Shown: one piece after another, positions 24,312 to 33,830 of the stretch
How the letters are laid out: each line of letters opens with the position of its first letter
How positions within the stretch are numbered: position 1 is the first letter of the stretch
Program-made: the position numbers and the translations under genes
Source: Enterobacteriaceae bacterium
GTDB taxonomy: Bacteria > Pseudomonadota > Gammaproteobacteria > Enterobacterales > Enterobacteriaceae
NCBI GenBank assembly: GCA_031253755.1
Contig: JAIRVT010000071.1
Span: 1-38,450 of the forward strand
Direction of reading: 5' to 3'
DNA length: 38,450 bases
Notes under the pieces: model-generated
What the model was told of the DNA's origin: nothing
The model's database searches: none
Seen by the model: the letters and a program-made list of their open reading frames with translations, nothing else

Positions 24312-27008
24312 TTACCTTGGCTGCAACAGCTTTGTGACAAAGGAATCAATACGGCTGATGCTACTTTTAATTTCTACTTCATTATTTTTTGCTATCTGTT
24401 GTTCCAAATCCTCACACCATGATTTGAGCAAGTTAAAGTCTAACATAGCAAACGCACCTTTTAGGCGATGCACCGTTTGCGAAAGTGATACCAGATCATA
24501 TCGTTCCACATCAGTATACAGTTTAGTAATATCCATCGGTATCGTCTCTATAAATAATGTCCTGCAATTACGGTCTACCAACTGAGTTTGATAACTTTTG
24601 AGGATATTACAAATATTACTGTCAATATTCTCAACAAGATCACATTTTAGTTCTGAGCTATCGAGTACTTCTTCCGAATCCGCCAGACTGAAATTTTCTT
24701 CAATCAGCAATGATATTGCGCTGATAATAGCACCAGCAAAATTGTAATTACACTGAACTAAACCGGGTTTCATCTGCTTAAATCCTACCAAGTTACTGAC
24801 TAATAATATAGTTGGATTTTCTGTTTTGTACTGTTTGTCTGTAAGAATAATATCGTATTCTTCCGTAACACTTTCTGTGCCCTTGTTAAAATACGTTGCT
24901 CCATAATTAACCAAATAATGTTGAATGATCTTTTTTATTTCAAGATTACTAATATCTAATAGTGCTATAACACCCTCCAGAAGTGGTGGTGTTATAATCT
25001 CTTCATCATGCCGGGGAAGTGGAAATTTAACAATATAATGAGCACCCAAACCTTTCTTACTTTTAATTTCAAGGCTTCCACCTATTTTTTTACATAATTG
25101 ATTACATAAATATAAAACCAATCCAGAATTTGTATGATATTTATCTTCTGCCAATTTATGCAAAAAAGGAGAATTCAAGTTAGTTAAATCTTTTTGGCTA
25201 AGACCTTCACCACTATCAGTCAACTCAATCAGGATGTTATTATCGCGTTTACTATTTGTACGGTTGACATTAATCGATATTTTACCATAACTGGTTATGG
25301 TAATAGAATAATCCAATAATAATGAAATAATTTTACTTATTGCTTTTTTATCACCAACAAATACAGATTCATGATCAATATTAAAATGATAATAAGTTTT
25401 CAATCCTTTCGCATTTAATATCGGCAACGATAATTTTAATATATCTTCAATGTGTGAGGATAATGAAAATACTTCGTCAGCTGTTTGCCAGTCACCAGAC
25501 TCTAACTGATTGAGCAATGATATATTTTCGACCCATTCCATAATATAATCTGATTTAAATCGCAATTTATCTAACAAGCTCTGTGCTTCTTCTCCCTGCG
25601 AAAGATAATTTAGCTGGGTAGCAATACTATTTAAATCCTGAATAGGTTTTTTTATCTCATTATTAATATTTTGCAGCATTGATCGTCTGGCACAAACATT
25701 TTTATCATATTCTTGTTGAGCAAGCCTTAGACGCTGACCGACCATCACATCTTTATCTTTGTTGTGTAATAAGAAAAGATAAGTTTCCGGCAATAGGTTA
25801 CTGCTATGCATTTTTACTTCATAAACCACATCTTCAATAGAAGTCTGAATAATGCCATGATGTTGTTCTGTCATTGTCTTAATTTTATTCAGATCAAGGT
25901 GAGGCATGAGTTTTTCTGCAATTTTATTGCTGCTGATCACCTGATTTGAGCCGAAATCATAGATCAATAACCCGACAGGGATATTAGATATAATATCATT
26001 TTCCAGCGCATTTTTTATTTTCAATGCTTTATCCATTGATGCAATCGGCTTAATATACCAGCGCCGAATATGAATTAAGCCGATAAATGAAAACAATAAG
26101 AAAACAAATATTAAAAGTAACAGCCAGATATTTCTGAGCAAGAGATCGACAATAAGTGCCTTAAGCGGGATCTGATAGGCTAATTTATAAGGCATCACAT
26201 TAAGGGGCTGGGAAAATTCTAACCAGAATCCATTTAAAGAAACATCAATTTCATTGTCCTTGTCAGCATCGTATTCATTATCCGGATACAACCGAAAATC
26301 TGCCGGCGACATATCAACCGATAAAAGATTATCAATGGGCAGATCAAAAGCAATAACTGAGGTTAATTGCCCTGGTGTATTGAATGCAGCCTTATAGGTA
26401 TAGTAATAAATATTCTCACCACGTAATACTTTAATGGATGAAATGCCTTCTCTTTCATCCAAGGCTATCGATTGAGCCAACATTTCAGAACGTTTCGCTT
26501 CTGAAGTCAGATAACTTTCTTTAAACCTGATTTCTGGCTTTAAAATGGAATGTGTCGTTACCAAGAGTAAATTATTATCCTTACCGTTGAGATAATACAT
26601 CGACTCATATTCATTACGCGCTCCCCAAAGAATTTCGAGATAGTTGGATAATTTCTGAGCCAATTGGGCACTTGAATCATTGTAACGACCAAAAATAATT
26701 GCATCGATATGCTGGTTATGGCTTTCCAGCCAATAAACTTTGGGGCGCACTTCTAATGGCGATATAGACTCTGGTGTGTATGATTCCTGAATATTGGACT
26801 GCTCAAAAATACGGCTGGCATGATAGCGATAGTCTTCTATCTGCAATTTCATTTTGGCTGTGACACTACTGATAGCATATTTTTTCTCCGTCAGCCAACT
26901 ATCAAAATAGTTATACCCGAATAAAAATAGAGACGTAAAAAGCAAAATAATAAACAGTGCATAAAAGCGGGGAATAGAAGAAGGTTTAATAGGTGCTTGT
27001 TTATACAT
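24312..27008 (-). CDS. rcsD: Phosphotransferase RcsD
   Basis: 898 aa inner-membrane phosphotransfer protein that relays phosphate from RcsC to RcsB. It has two membrane segments (about 13-32, FYALFIILLFTSLFLFGYNY, and about 290-312, LLRNIWLLLLIFVFLLFSFIG) flanking a periplasmic domain. A degenerate kinase-like region follows (it lacks the H-box histidine), and a C-terminal HPt domain carries His847 in TVHRLKGAFAMLDF. It starts MYKQAPIKPSSIPRF. In E. coli ompC and micF lie upstream; here two tRNA genes follow instead. Confidence 0.95.
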   Translation of the reverse strand: MYKQAPIKPSSIPRFYALFIILLFTSLFLFGYNYFDSWLTEKKYAISSVTAKMKLQIEDYRYHASRIFEQSNIQESYTPESISPLEVRPKVYWLESHNQHIDAIIFGRYNDSSAQLAQKLSNYLEILWGARNEYESMYYLNGKDNNLLLVTTHSILKPEIRFKESYLTSEAKRSEMLAQSIALDEREGISSIKVLRGENIYYYTYKAAFNTPGQLTSVIAFDLPIDNLLSVDMSPADFRLYPDNEYDADKDNEIDVSLNGFWLEFSQPLNVMPYKLAYQIPLKALIVDLLLRNIWLLLLIFVFLLFSFIGLIHIRRWYIKPIASMDKALKIKNALENDIISNIPVGLLIYDFGSNQVISSNKIAEKLMPHLDLNKIKTMTEQHHGIIQTSIEDVVYEVKMHSSNLLPETYLFLLHNKDKDVMVGQRLRLAQQEYDKNVCARRSMLQNINNEIKKPIQDLNSIATQLNYLSQGEEAQSLLDKLRFKSDYIMEWVENISLLNQLESGDWQTADEVFSLSSHIEDILKLSLPILNAKGLKTYYHFNIDHESVFVGDKKAISKIISLLLDYSITITSYGKISINVNRTNSKRDNNILIELTDSGEGLSQKDLTNLNSPFLHKLAEDKYHTNSGLVLYLCNQLCKKIGGSLEIKSKKGLGAHYIVKFPLPRHDEEIITPPLLEGVIALLDISNLEIKKIIQHYLVNYGATYFNKGTESVTEEYDIILTDKQYKTENPTILLVSNLVGFKQMKPGLVQCNYNFAGAIISAISLLIEENFSLADSEEVLDSSELKCDLVENIDSNICNILKSYQTQLVDRNCRTLFIETIPMDITKLYTDVERYDLVSLSQTVHRLKGAFAMLDFNLLKSWCEDLEQQIAKNNEVEIKSSISRIDSFVTKLLQPR

Positions 27009-27181
27009 TCTTTGGATGGCTACCTTTTTACATGAACTTATTTTGGTTAATTTTAAATCAATATGATCTGAATTAATTCATTGAATACTGCTAATACTAG
27101 CAGGTTAGCAAATAAAAAGGATATTAACGTTCGAATGTTGAGCAAACGGTAAGAAAATCACAATTTTTTCCGTTCGGGGGC

Positions 27182-27210
27182 TGGACACATCCCGGAGATA
27201 TAGGCATAAT
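27182..27210 (+). promoter_or_regulatory. tRNA operon promoter
   Basis: TGGACA (27182-27187) and CATAAT (27205-27210), each 5 of 6 to consensus, are 17 bp apart. The following CTCGCGCC is a GC-rich discriminator, typical of stable-RNA promoters under stringent control. The start point lies a few bases before tRNA-Ser. Confidence 0.65.
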
Positions 27211-27220
27211 CTCGCGCCAT

Positions 27221-27308
<88 letters not shown>

Positions 27309-27314
27309 AATTTC

Positions 27315-27390
<76 letters not shown>

Positions 27391-27434
27391 TATAAAATCA
27401 GCATGTTCTTCTTTTAAGAAAAATCATGTTGTAG

Positions 27435-27500
27435 CAAATGCCCTGATAGTGAATTGTGATGTTTATGTGTCACAAAAAACTATCAGGGCATTTGTTTTTT
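27435..27500 (+). terminator. Long nested hairpin ending the tRNA transcript
   Basis: CAAATGCCCTGATAGT (27435-27450) pairs perfectly over 16 bp with ACTATCAGGGCATTTG (27479-27494). A second perfect stem, TTGTGA/TCACAA (27454-27459, 27470-27475), sits in the loop, and six T follow. It is an intrinsic terminator of unusual length. Confidence 0.8.
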
Positions 27501-27582
27501 ATTCTGATAGCACAGTTCAAAATAAAGGGCTGCATTGCAACCCAAAATAATTTTAATCTCAATGAATTATGATTTAATACGA

Positions 27583-27858
27583 TTATTCAGTCACTTCACT
27601 CAGCAATTTCTGCCAAGTTGCTAGGACTAGCACTTGATCCGGAGGCGTTAATTCCCCTGCTTTAATCGCCTTATGGACGCTTTCCTCGACTCGCTGATTC
27701 AGGTGTGCAAGAGTATTCGCGCCCTCTTGTTCTAATTCCGCAACAGCCAGCGTCAGATGCCCACGGAGGTATCCACCAGCAAATAATTCGTCATCATTGG
27801 CATGTTCTACCATTTCATCGATATGTGCCAGAATGCGTGTTTCAAACTCTGCGAGCAT
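27583..27858 (-). CDS. yfcL: YfcL family protein
   Basis: 91 aa, small acidic soluble protein of unknown function. It has HIDEMVEHANDDELFAGGYL, GHLTLAVAELE and LNQRVEESVHKAIKAGEL, with the helical pattern of enterobacterial YfcL. A ribosome binding site TAAGGAACA precedes the ATG closely. It starts 21 bp after epmC, the same order as in E. coli (yfcA, epmC, yfcL), supporting the name. Confidence 0.9.
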   Translation of the reverse strand: MLAEFETRILAHIDEMVEHANDDELFAGGYLRGHLTLAVAELEQEGANTLAHLNQRVEESVHKAIKAGELTPPDQVLVLATWQKLLSEVTE

Positions 27859-27879
27859 TATTGTTCCTTAAAAATCAAA

Positions 27880-28431
27880 TCAGATAGCAAAAGCATTCTC
27901 CGGGTAAGGGAAATGTTCTGCTTTTAATGGAGGCGTATTGTAAAACGATTGCAGGGCATGAATAAAGCGTGCTGCTCGTGTGGGTATGCCGTTTTCCAGA
28001 TAGGACATGACCTGTGCGTGAACTTTTTGCTGAAAAGAAAAGCGATCCGGCTCGAAATTCCCTTCAAGGTTATCGCAGCTAATGTTGAAAGGAAAACCTG
28101 CCGCGATGCAAAATAGCCATTCCAGCGCCTGCGGTTTAATTTCGACCTTCTCGAATTCGGCTTGGGTCTGGGCATCACGGCCATCAGGGCAATACCAGTA
28201 ACCAAAATCAACCAAAGTACGCCGCGCTTTACCCGCTATGCACCAGTGTGAAATTTCATGCAACCCACTGGCATAAAAGCCGTGGGCAAACACGATTCGG
28301 TTATAAGAGACACCATCATCAGCGGGAAGATAAATCGGCTCATCATCACCTTTTATCAAGCGGGTGTTGCAGTCTTCGCTAAAGCAATTATCAAAAATTT
28401 CAATCAGTTGTTGATAGTGATGTCCAACCAT
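27880..28431 (-). CDS. epmC: EF-P hydroxylase EpmC
   Basis: 183 aa, formerly YfcM. It hydroxylates the beta-lysyl-modified lysine of elongation factor P, after EpmA and EpmB, helping ribosomes through proline stretches. The likely metal site is HGFYASGLHEISHWCIAGKA, an HExxH-like motif, and GYWYCPDGRDAQTQAEFEKV is strongly conserved. Start MVGHHYQQLIEIF; length typical. The neighbours yfcL and yfcA match E. coli order. Confidence 0.93.
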   Translation of the reverse strand: MVGHHYQQLIEIFDNCFSEDCNTRLIKGDDEPIYLPADDGVSYNRIVFAHGFYASGLHEISHWCIAGKARRTLVDFGYWYCPDGRDAQTQAEFEKVEIKPQALEWLFCIAAGFPFNISCDNLEGNFEPDRFSFQQKVHAQVMSYLENGIPTRAARFIHALQSFYNTPPLKAEHFPYPENAFAI

Positions 28432-28460
28432 GTGTTAATGCTATTCCTAAAATAAATGTT

Positions 28461-28554
28461 CTATACCCGTTCCCTTTCAAGATGCATTGGTTATCTCCCC
28501 GCGCCGCGGGAAGATAACCATTTTGTTGCGGCATCTTTGAGTTAATTACGTATA
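28461..28554. repeat. Palindromic intergenic repeat, about 94 bp
   Basis: The element runs from CTATACCCG to ACGTATA. Outer inverted arms TTTCAAGATGC (28476-28486) and GCATCTTTGA (28531-28540) enclose a GC-rich hairpin at 28489-28519 (GGTTATCT...CCCG/CGGG...AGATAACC). It lies between epmC and yfcA and resembles the element at 30648-30742 in reverse orientation. Confidence 0.7.
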
Positions 28555-28557
28555 AAA

Positions 28558-29358
28558 CTAAAAATAATATGCTAACCAGAAGCGAATAGTATCACCGTGC
28601 TGGTCATGGAGGAGTTTGACACTCATCAAAAAAGAGATGGTTACCAGCATGGGGCGAATCAATTTTTGCCCCCGGCTCAATACCAACCCAGCACCTAAAC
28701 GGGCGCCAATCATCTGACCTGCCAGCATGACAAAACCCAACAGCCATAACACTTGACCGCCCAACATAAAGAAGCCCAGCGCACCAAGATTGGTGGCACA
28801 ATTCAGCACCTTAGCATGAGCGGTTGCCTTTGCCAGATTGTAGCCACAGAGCATCACATAAGAGAGCGCCAGAAAAGACCCGGTTCCCGGCCCGAATACA
28901 CCATCGTACAGCCCGATACCGCCGCCGATAAAGCAGCTAAATATTACCACCCCCAGACGGCGCGGCCTATCTTCCACACCAATATTTGGCACCAGTAAAA
29001 AATACAGGCCAATCATCATGACCAATATTGGCAAGGCATAGCGCAATAAATCCGGCGATACAAACTGAACCAGCAGTGCTCCCGACATTCCCCCCAGCGC
29101 TGCCATTGCAATCGCAAGCCGTTGGGAGCGCAGGTTCACAACGCCACGGCGGATAAAATACCAAGCGGCAGAAAGTGATCCTCCTGTTGCCTGAAGTTTA
29201 TTTGTCGCCAGTACCTGAACCGGAGAAATGCCTGTCGATAATAAAGCTGGAATGGTCAACAACCCACCGCCGCCTGCTATCGAATCAATAAAACCTGCAA
29301 CCAGAGCAACCAAAAAGAGCAAACCATAAACGTCCGGGCTCAGTAGTGACCATTCCAT
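28558..29358 (-). CDS. yfcA: TSUP-family membrane transporter YfcA
   Basis: 266 aa, TauE/SafE-type permease with about eight membrane helices in two repeats. The first repeat has VAGFIDSIAGGGGLLTIPAL and ALATNKLQ-like VLATNKLQATGGS; the second has GFYDG-like GLYDGVFGPGTGSFLAL and KATAHAKVLN. The family moves small anions, often sulfur compounds such as sulfite or taurine-derived sulfonates; the substrate of YfcA is unknown. It starts MEWSLLSPDVYG. In E. coli mepA lies between yfcA and aroC; here the gap to aroC is 95 bp and contains no gene. Confidence 0.92.
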   Translation of the reverse strand: MEWSLLSPDVYGLLFLVALVAGFIDSIAGGGGLLTIPALLSTGISPVQVLATNKLQATGGSLSAAWYFIRRGVVNLRSQRLAIAMAALGGMSGALLVQFVSPDLLRYALPILVMMIGLYFLLVPNIGVEDRPRRLGVVIFSCFIGGGIGLYDGVFGPGTGSFLALSYVMLCGYNLAKATAHAKVLNCATNLGALGFFMLGGQVLWLLGFVMLAGQMIGARLGAGLVLSRGQKLIRPMLVTISFLMSVKLLHDQHGDTIRFWLAYYF

Positions 29359-29453
29359 TTTTTATTTCACCAAAAAATGACTTATTTATTACTGCGATAC
29401 TCGCTGACACCGTTCAAAGCGCCTGCTTTTCCCGGCCTCCCAACGCGCTTGGC

Positions 29454-30539
29454 TTACCAACGGGGAAGCGATGACGTTACATCAGCACACTGTGCCCGCT
29501 GCCTTAACAAGTGATCCATCAGCACAATCGCCATCATCGCTTCGGCAATGGGAACGGCACGAATGCCAACGCAAGGATCATGTCGCCCACGGGTCACCAT
29601 TTCTACTTCTTCTCCCTGACGGTTAACCGTTTTACCTGCAACCATAATGCTGGAAGTCGGTTTCAGGGCGATGTGGGCAATAATCGGCTGGTTGCTGCTG
29701 ATCCCGCCGAGAATTCCACCCGCGTGATTACTGGTGAAACCTTGTGCTGTGATTTCATCCCGGTTTTCACTGCCACGTAAACCGACAACACCAAAACCAT
29801 CACCAATTTCCACCCCTTTCACCGCGTTGATACTCATCAGGGCATGGGCAATATCGGCGTCCAGCCGATCAAAAACCGGTTCTCCCAGCCCTGCCGGAAC
29901 ATTTTCAGCCACCACGGTGACTTTAGCACCAATGGAATCGCCCTCTTTTTTCAGTGTGCGTAACAGCTCATCAAGCCGGATTAGTTGACTTTCATCCGGG
30001 CAAAAAAATGGGTTCTGTTCAACCAGATCCCAATCTTTCAATTCGCAGTGAATATCGCCCATTTGCGTCAGGCAGGCACGGATACGGACGCCATGTTTTT
30101 CGAATAAATATTTTTTGGCAATCGCTCCCGCTGCCACCCGCATTGCGGTTTCACGAGCGGATGAGCGGCCACCGCCACGATAATCGCGCATTCCGTATTT
30201 TTGTTCATAGGTATAATCGGCATGACCGGGGCGGAAAACATCTTTAATTGCGCTGTAATCCTGCGAACGTTGATCGGTGTTTTCGATTAACAGGCCAATA
30301 CTGGTTCCGGTAGTCACGCCTTCAAACACACCAGAAAGTATTTTCACCTGATCAGGTTCACGACGCTGAGTGGTATAACGGGAAGTTCCCGGACGACGCC
30401 TGTCCAAATCGATTTGTAAATCAGCTTCTGTAATGGCAATACCCGGTGGAACACCATCAACAATACACCCCAATGCAAGCCCGTGAGACTCACCAAATGT
30501 GGTGACACGGAAGAACTGCCCAATACTGTTTCCTGCCAT
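29454..30539 (-). CDS. aroC: Chorismate synthase AroC
   Basis: 361 aa, uses reduced FMN to convert EPSP to chorismate, the last shared step to aromatic amino acids, folate, quinones and many secondary metabolites. Signature motifs are [52 protein letters not shown] and SSN-rich [16 protein letters not shown], and it ends SLPRW, as in the E. coli enzyme. A ribosome binding site GGGGCAGGA precedes the ATG. Confidence 0.97.
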   Translation of the reverse strand: MAGNSIGQFFRVTTFGESHGLALGCIVDGVPPGIAITEADLQIDLDRRRPGTSRYTTQRREPDQVKILSGVFEGVTTGTSIGLLIENTDQRSQDYSAIKDVFRPGHADYTYEQKYGMRDYRGGGRSSARETAMRVAAGAIAKKYLFEKHGVRIRACLTQMGDIHCELKDWDLVEQNPFFCPDESQLIRLDELLRTLKKEGDSIGAKVTVVAENVPAGLGEPVFDRLDADIAHALMSINAVKGVEIGDGFGVVGLRGSENRDEITAQGFTSNHAGGILGGISSNQPIIAHIALKPTSSIMVAGKTVNRQGEEVEMVTRGRHDPCVGIRAVPIAEAMMAIVLMDHLLRQRAQCADVTSSLPRW

Positions 30540-30647
30540 TCCTGCCCCGCCATTATTTCTTAAATGTTAAGGTTAAATATCGAATAACAATACCCCAGAC
30601 AATGATTAAAGCATAATGCATTTCAATCACATTCTTTATACTCGATA

Positions 30648-30742
30648 AACGCCAAGTTGCAATCTGCAAGACAAGCCGAAGCCTTATATTTCCCCGCTGC
30701 GCGGGAAAATATAACACGCATCTTGAAGTTGGGTTGGGATAA
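30648..30742. repeat. Palindromic intergenic repeat, reverse orientation
   Basis: Read on the minus strand it begins TATCCCAACCCAACTTCAAG and then ATGC, matching the left end of 28461-28554. It contains the GC-rich hairpin TTATATTTCCCCGC/GCGGGAAAATATAA (30684-30714). It lies between prmB and aroC. Confidence 0.65.
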
Positions 30743-30787
30743 ATTTGATGAAACCCTACTTTAACCATTGTGGTTCATAACAGAACG

Positions 30788-31720
30788 TTACTCTTTGAAT
30801 AAATGGAAATGTTCGTGGCATTCAGCTAACTGCTGGCGTGTCAGCATAAAGACACCGTTACCACCGTGTTCGAATTCCAGCCAAGTGAACGGCACATCAG
30901 GATATTGTTCGATCAGATGAACCATACTGTTGCCCACTTCGCATATCAGCACGCCTTTTTCTGTCAGGAAATCCGGGGCCGAAGCGAGAATGCGGCGGGT
31001 TAAATCCAGCCCGTCAGTTCCCGACGCCAGACCCAATTCAGGTTCACACTGGAATTCATCCGGCAAATCGCTCATATCTTCTTCATCCACATAAGGTGGA
31101 TTGGTAACAATCAGATCGTATTTCATCGGTGGCATATCACGGAATAAATCAGATCGGATGGGTATGACACGATGTAACAGGCCATGATTCTCAATATTCT
31201 GTTCGGTGACAGCCAAAGCATCATCGGAAATATCAGCGGCATCCACTTCTGCTTCAGGGAAAGCATAGGCGCAAGCAATTGCAATACAGCCACTGCCGGT
31301 ACACATATCAAGAATGGTGGAAGGTTCTTGTGAGATCAACCCGGCAAACTGGTTATTAATCAACTCACCAATTGGCGAACGCGGAACTAAAACCCGCTCA
31401 TCAACATAAAATTCATGTCCACAGAACCATGCCCGATTTGTCAAATACGCAACCGGAATGCGCTCATTGATACGGCGCTGGACATACTCCGCAATACGTT
31501 GGCGCTCTGTTGTTGTCAGGCGAGATGCCATCATATTGTCCGGAACATCCAAAGGCAGGTACAAGGTTGGAAGAATCAGTTGCAAAGCTTCATCCCACGG
31601 ATTATCCGTTCCATGACCATAATAAATGTTAGCGGCGTTGAAACAGCTGGTTGCCCAACGCAGCATATCCTGAATGGTGTGCAGCTCTGCAACGGCTTCA
31701 TCTGCAAAAATTTTATCCAC
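30788..31720 (-). CDS. prmB: Ribosomal protein uL3 glutamine methyltransferase PrmB
   Basis: 310 aa SAM-dependent N5-glutamine methyltransferase that modifies L3 during 50S assembly. It starts [20 protein letters not shown] as in E. coli. The SAM motif is [20 protein letters not shown] and the catalytic NPPY motif is [16 protein letters not shown]. It also has [19 protein letters not shown] and ends at FHLFKE. It precedes aroC with a 248-bp gap holding a repeat. smrB, which is divergent from it in E. coli, is absent. Confidence 0.96.
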   Translation of the reverse strand: MDKIFADEAVAELHTIQDMLRWATSCFNAANIYYGHGTDNPWDEALQLILPTLYLPLDVPDNMMASRLTTTERQRIAEYVQRRINERIPVAYLTNRAWFCGHEFYVDERVLVPRSPIGELINNQFAGLISQEPSTILDMCTGSGCIAIACAYAFPEAEVDAADISDDALAVTEQNIENHGLLHRVIPIRSDLFRDMPPMKYDLIVTNPPYVDEEDMSDLPDEFQCEPELGLASGTDGLDLTRRILASAPDFLTEKGVLICEVGNSMVHLIEQYPDVPFTWLEFEHGGNGVFMLTRQQLAECHEHFHLFKE

Positions 31721-32351
31721 AAGTACCTCTCAATCACAAAAAATAGCATTAAGGCGCTAGTTTGCCATGATCTCAGTGACAAATCAGCTACCAGAATATT
31801 ATGCTACCCATCATCGTGGGAATTTGTATTGCTTTTTATGAATTAAAAATAAAGAAATGGAAGCAAACCATGATAATGATTTTATTTATGAGAGTAATAA
31901 CTCATATATTAATAATTATATCTTTCTTAATCGGATTCAATAAATAAAAAAGATAGTTTTATAATTACAGAGTATCACCATTCAGTGCATTTTATATTTG
32001 TCAATATTATCGAAAATGTCTTTCTTATATAAAATAAGAATCACGGAATTGATAAATAATTTTAATATAAAGTATTTCATTGCTATTTTAGTGATCATCA
32101 CATTCTATTTTATTAGCAAAAAACAGGTTCTGTATTAAAGAGCTTAATTATATCATCTGTATTTTTATATTTATATTTATATCATGGTGGATAAACAAAT
32201 AATAAAATATTATCATTACACACACCAATACCATCGCCGCCACTAAGATAAACGTTTGCTCACGGAGAAGCTACAACTGTAATATTAGTTTGGCGACGAT
32301 TATCAGATCATAAATAAAGCCTTTTTTCTATCTAAAATAAACCGTTATTTT
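31721..32351. other. AT-rich intergenic region without a clear gene
   Basis: About 630 bp of mostly AT-rich DNA between prmB and the Kdo-hydroxylase-like gene. The only coding candidate is the 25-codon ORF at 31870-31947. No RNA gene or long repeat is recognised. In E. coli smrB would lie beside prmB; no trace of it is seen. Confidence 0.5.
31870..31947 (+). CDS. Putative 25-aa hydrophobic peptide
   Basis: The ORF begins MIMILFMRVITHILIIISFL and ends IGFNK, a likely single membrane helix. A GGAAG lies 6 nt before the ATG. AT-rich DNA can give such Ile/Leu/Phe-rich reading frames by chance, and no family is recognised, so this is only a candidate. Confidence 0.25.
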   Translation: MIMILFMRVITHILIIISFLIGFNK

Positions 32352-33257
32352 TTACAACAAATGCTTACCGAGTTTACTCTCTAATACTTTCAGTGGTGAA
32401 TTTTCCGGCGAGGCCATTTCAGATATTGGCAGTAGATAAGTCTGCTCCAACATAAACTGCCCCGACATCGCAGCATGAGGTGTCTGGTCAGAGTAACAAA
32501 TCCAAGAACTGCCCGCAGGAAACTGAACTTCCAATTGAGCTCCCTGCTGCTGATATGACTGGTTAGCTTTCATCGCATCGTGCAATCCAAGCATCAGATG
32601 GTCATAATGGGTACGGCGACTTTTGGTTATTCCCAACTTGTGCTGTAACCAGCTGTTAAGCCGGGAATAGCTGCGGGTTGCAGGCAGGAACTGATCAGCA
32701 ATCAGGGGAAACTTATCACCAACCCGCCAAACTCTGGGTTCACCTGTCGGGTTGATGTTAGTGAATATTCGCAGGATACGCTGGCCCTGAATCGGTCTGG
32801 AAGGGAATGCATCAACATGTAAGCGGCTGTCGTCTTTACGCCACGAATTATCGGCTTTCCATGCAGTTACAGGATGAACACGCAGCGAATTGACAGGCGT
32901 GTGCAGCACGGGTGCATAAATCGGCAGTAGATTCTCAATCAATTGCTGACAGGACTGATAATAACGTTGCATCATCACATGCACGAATTGTTCATTGGCC
33001 TGCAACGCAACCCCTGTGATTGTATTTCCACCGGGACGATAACTGATATTTTTACGCCCGGCTTTGACCGTATCTTCTCTAAGCAATTGCTGTTCTTCTG
33101 GCATCAGGGAGAAACTCAGTTTTGGCAGATAGAGAACCTTACCCAGTTCCAGAGAAGCCAGTGCATTCTGCTGCACTGGCTGAGATACCCTCTCTGACCA
33201 AGCGTGCAATGGTAATGTTTCAATCACTTCATCAAATTCAAGCCGCTGTCCAGTCAT
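32352..33257 (-). CDS. Kdo hydroxylase-like Fe(II)/2-oxoglutarate dioxygenase
   Basis: 301 aa. The best match from memory is the KdoO (DUF2843) family, which hydroxylates the C3 of Kdo in the LPS inner core, giving Ko, in Yersinia, Burkholderia and relatives. Visible are RVHPVTAW, the metal motif HVD (His147, Asp149 in RLHVDAFPSRP), the LRIFTNINPTGEPRVWRVG segment, and a distal His261 in DQTPHAAMSGQFMLEQTYLLP. The start is placed at 33257 because GGAG lies 6 nt upstream; an ATG at 33278 lacks a ribosome binding site. Ko makes the core linkage more acid-resistant. The gene is monocistronic between the AT-rich gap and guaA. Confidence 0.78.
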   Translation of the reverse strand: MTGQRLEFDEVIETLPLHAWSERVSQPVQQNALASLELGKVLYLPKLSFSLMPEEQQLLREDTVKAGRKNISYRPGGNTITGVALQANEQFVHVMMQRYYQSCQQLIENLLPIYAPVLHTPVNSLRVHPVTAWKADNSWRKDDSRLHVDAFPSRPIQGQRILRIFTNINPTGEPRVWRVGDKFPLIADQFLPATRSYSRLNSWLQHKLGITKSRRTHYDHLMLGLHDAMKANQSYQQQGAQLEVQFPAGSSWICYSDQTPHAAMSGQFMLEQTYLLPISEMASPENSPLKVLESKLGKHLL

Positions 33258-33750
33258 CATATACTCCACTTTTAACATTTTTTTGGAATTATAAAGCTTC
33301 TTTATCCAATTAACACATTGATGATAATGCCATGATTCTGGCTGTCTTCAACGAATTGAATGCCTTACAGTTTAGCTTCAATGCAGATTTATGCTTGTGC
33401 CATCCCATCCCAATGCCAAAAATACACCTACAACAGCCCAGAATGGCAAGCTTGCATGATTGCTGTGGGTCATTGTTGGCGAGCAGGCGGTAAACGATAA
33501 ATTGTGGTAAATAATAACATTGAATAGGACGGTGTGCCCTGCCGCCCTGATATCAGCCACCACTATCCCAGAATCATTTACTCTGAGGCAGTAATTATCA
33601 CTTAGCATCATGCACCTTTTGTTTGAGCAAATAACTTTCCAGCGCTCAAATCTTGTTAAGAACTTTATATGGACACCGAAGAGGCAACTGAACTGGTCAT
33701 CAGCCTTGACCAGAGTAAAGCGTCGTTGACTAGTGTAAATTGGCAAGAAA
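33258..33750. other. Intergenic region with unassigned reading frames
   Basis: About 490 bp between the Kdo-hydroxylase-like gene and the guaA terminator. A leftward open frame at 33378-33746 (122 codons, ending PFWAVVGVFLALGWDGTSIN) has no ribosome binding site and a composition with many Cys and His, more like a chance or relic frame. A short rightward frame (33672-33764) overlaps it. I cannot name either; a decayed gene is possible. Confidence 0.35.
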
Positions 33751-33784
33751 ACAAAAAATAAAAAGACCCTAAAATCAGGGTCTT
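33751..33784 (-). terminator. guaBA rho-independent terminator
   Basis: Read leftward, AAGACCCT (plus 33777-33784) pairs with AGGGTCTT (plus 33763-33770) around GATTTT and is followed by a T-rich run ending TTTATTTTTT. It lies about 47 bp after the guaA stop. Confidence 0.85.
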
Positions 33785-33830
33785 AATTATAAAATCATGA
33801 AGATTTGGTGAAGTCTGGGGAGGGGTTAAA

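Noticed and set aside
27454..27475. TTGTGA...TCACAA as a CRP site after the tRNAs
   Set aside because: The spacing between TGTGA and TCACA is 10 bp rather than 6, and it is better explained as the inner stem of the terminator hairpin.
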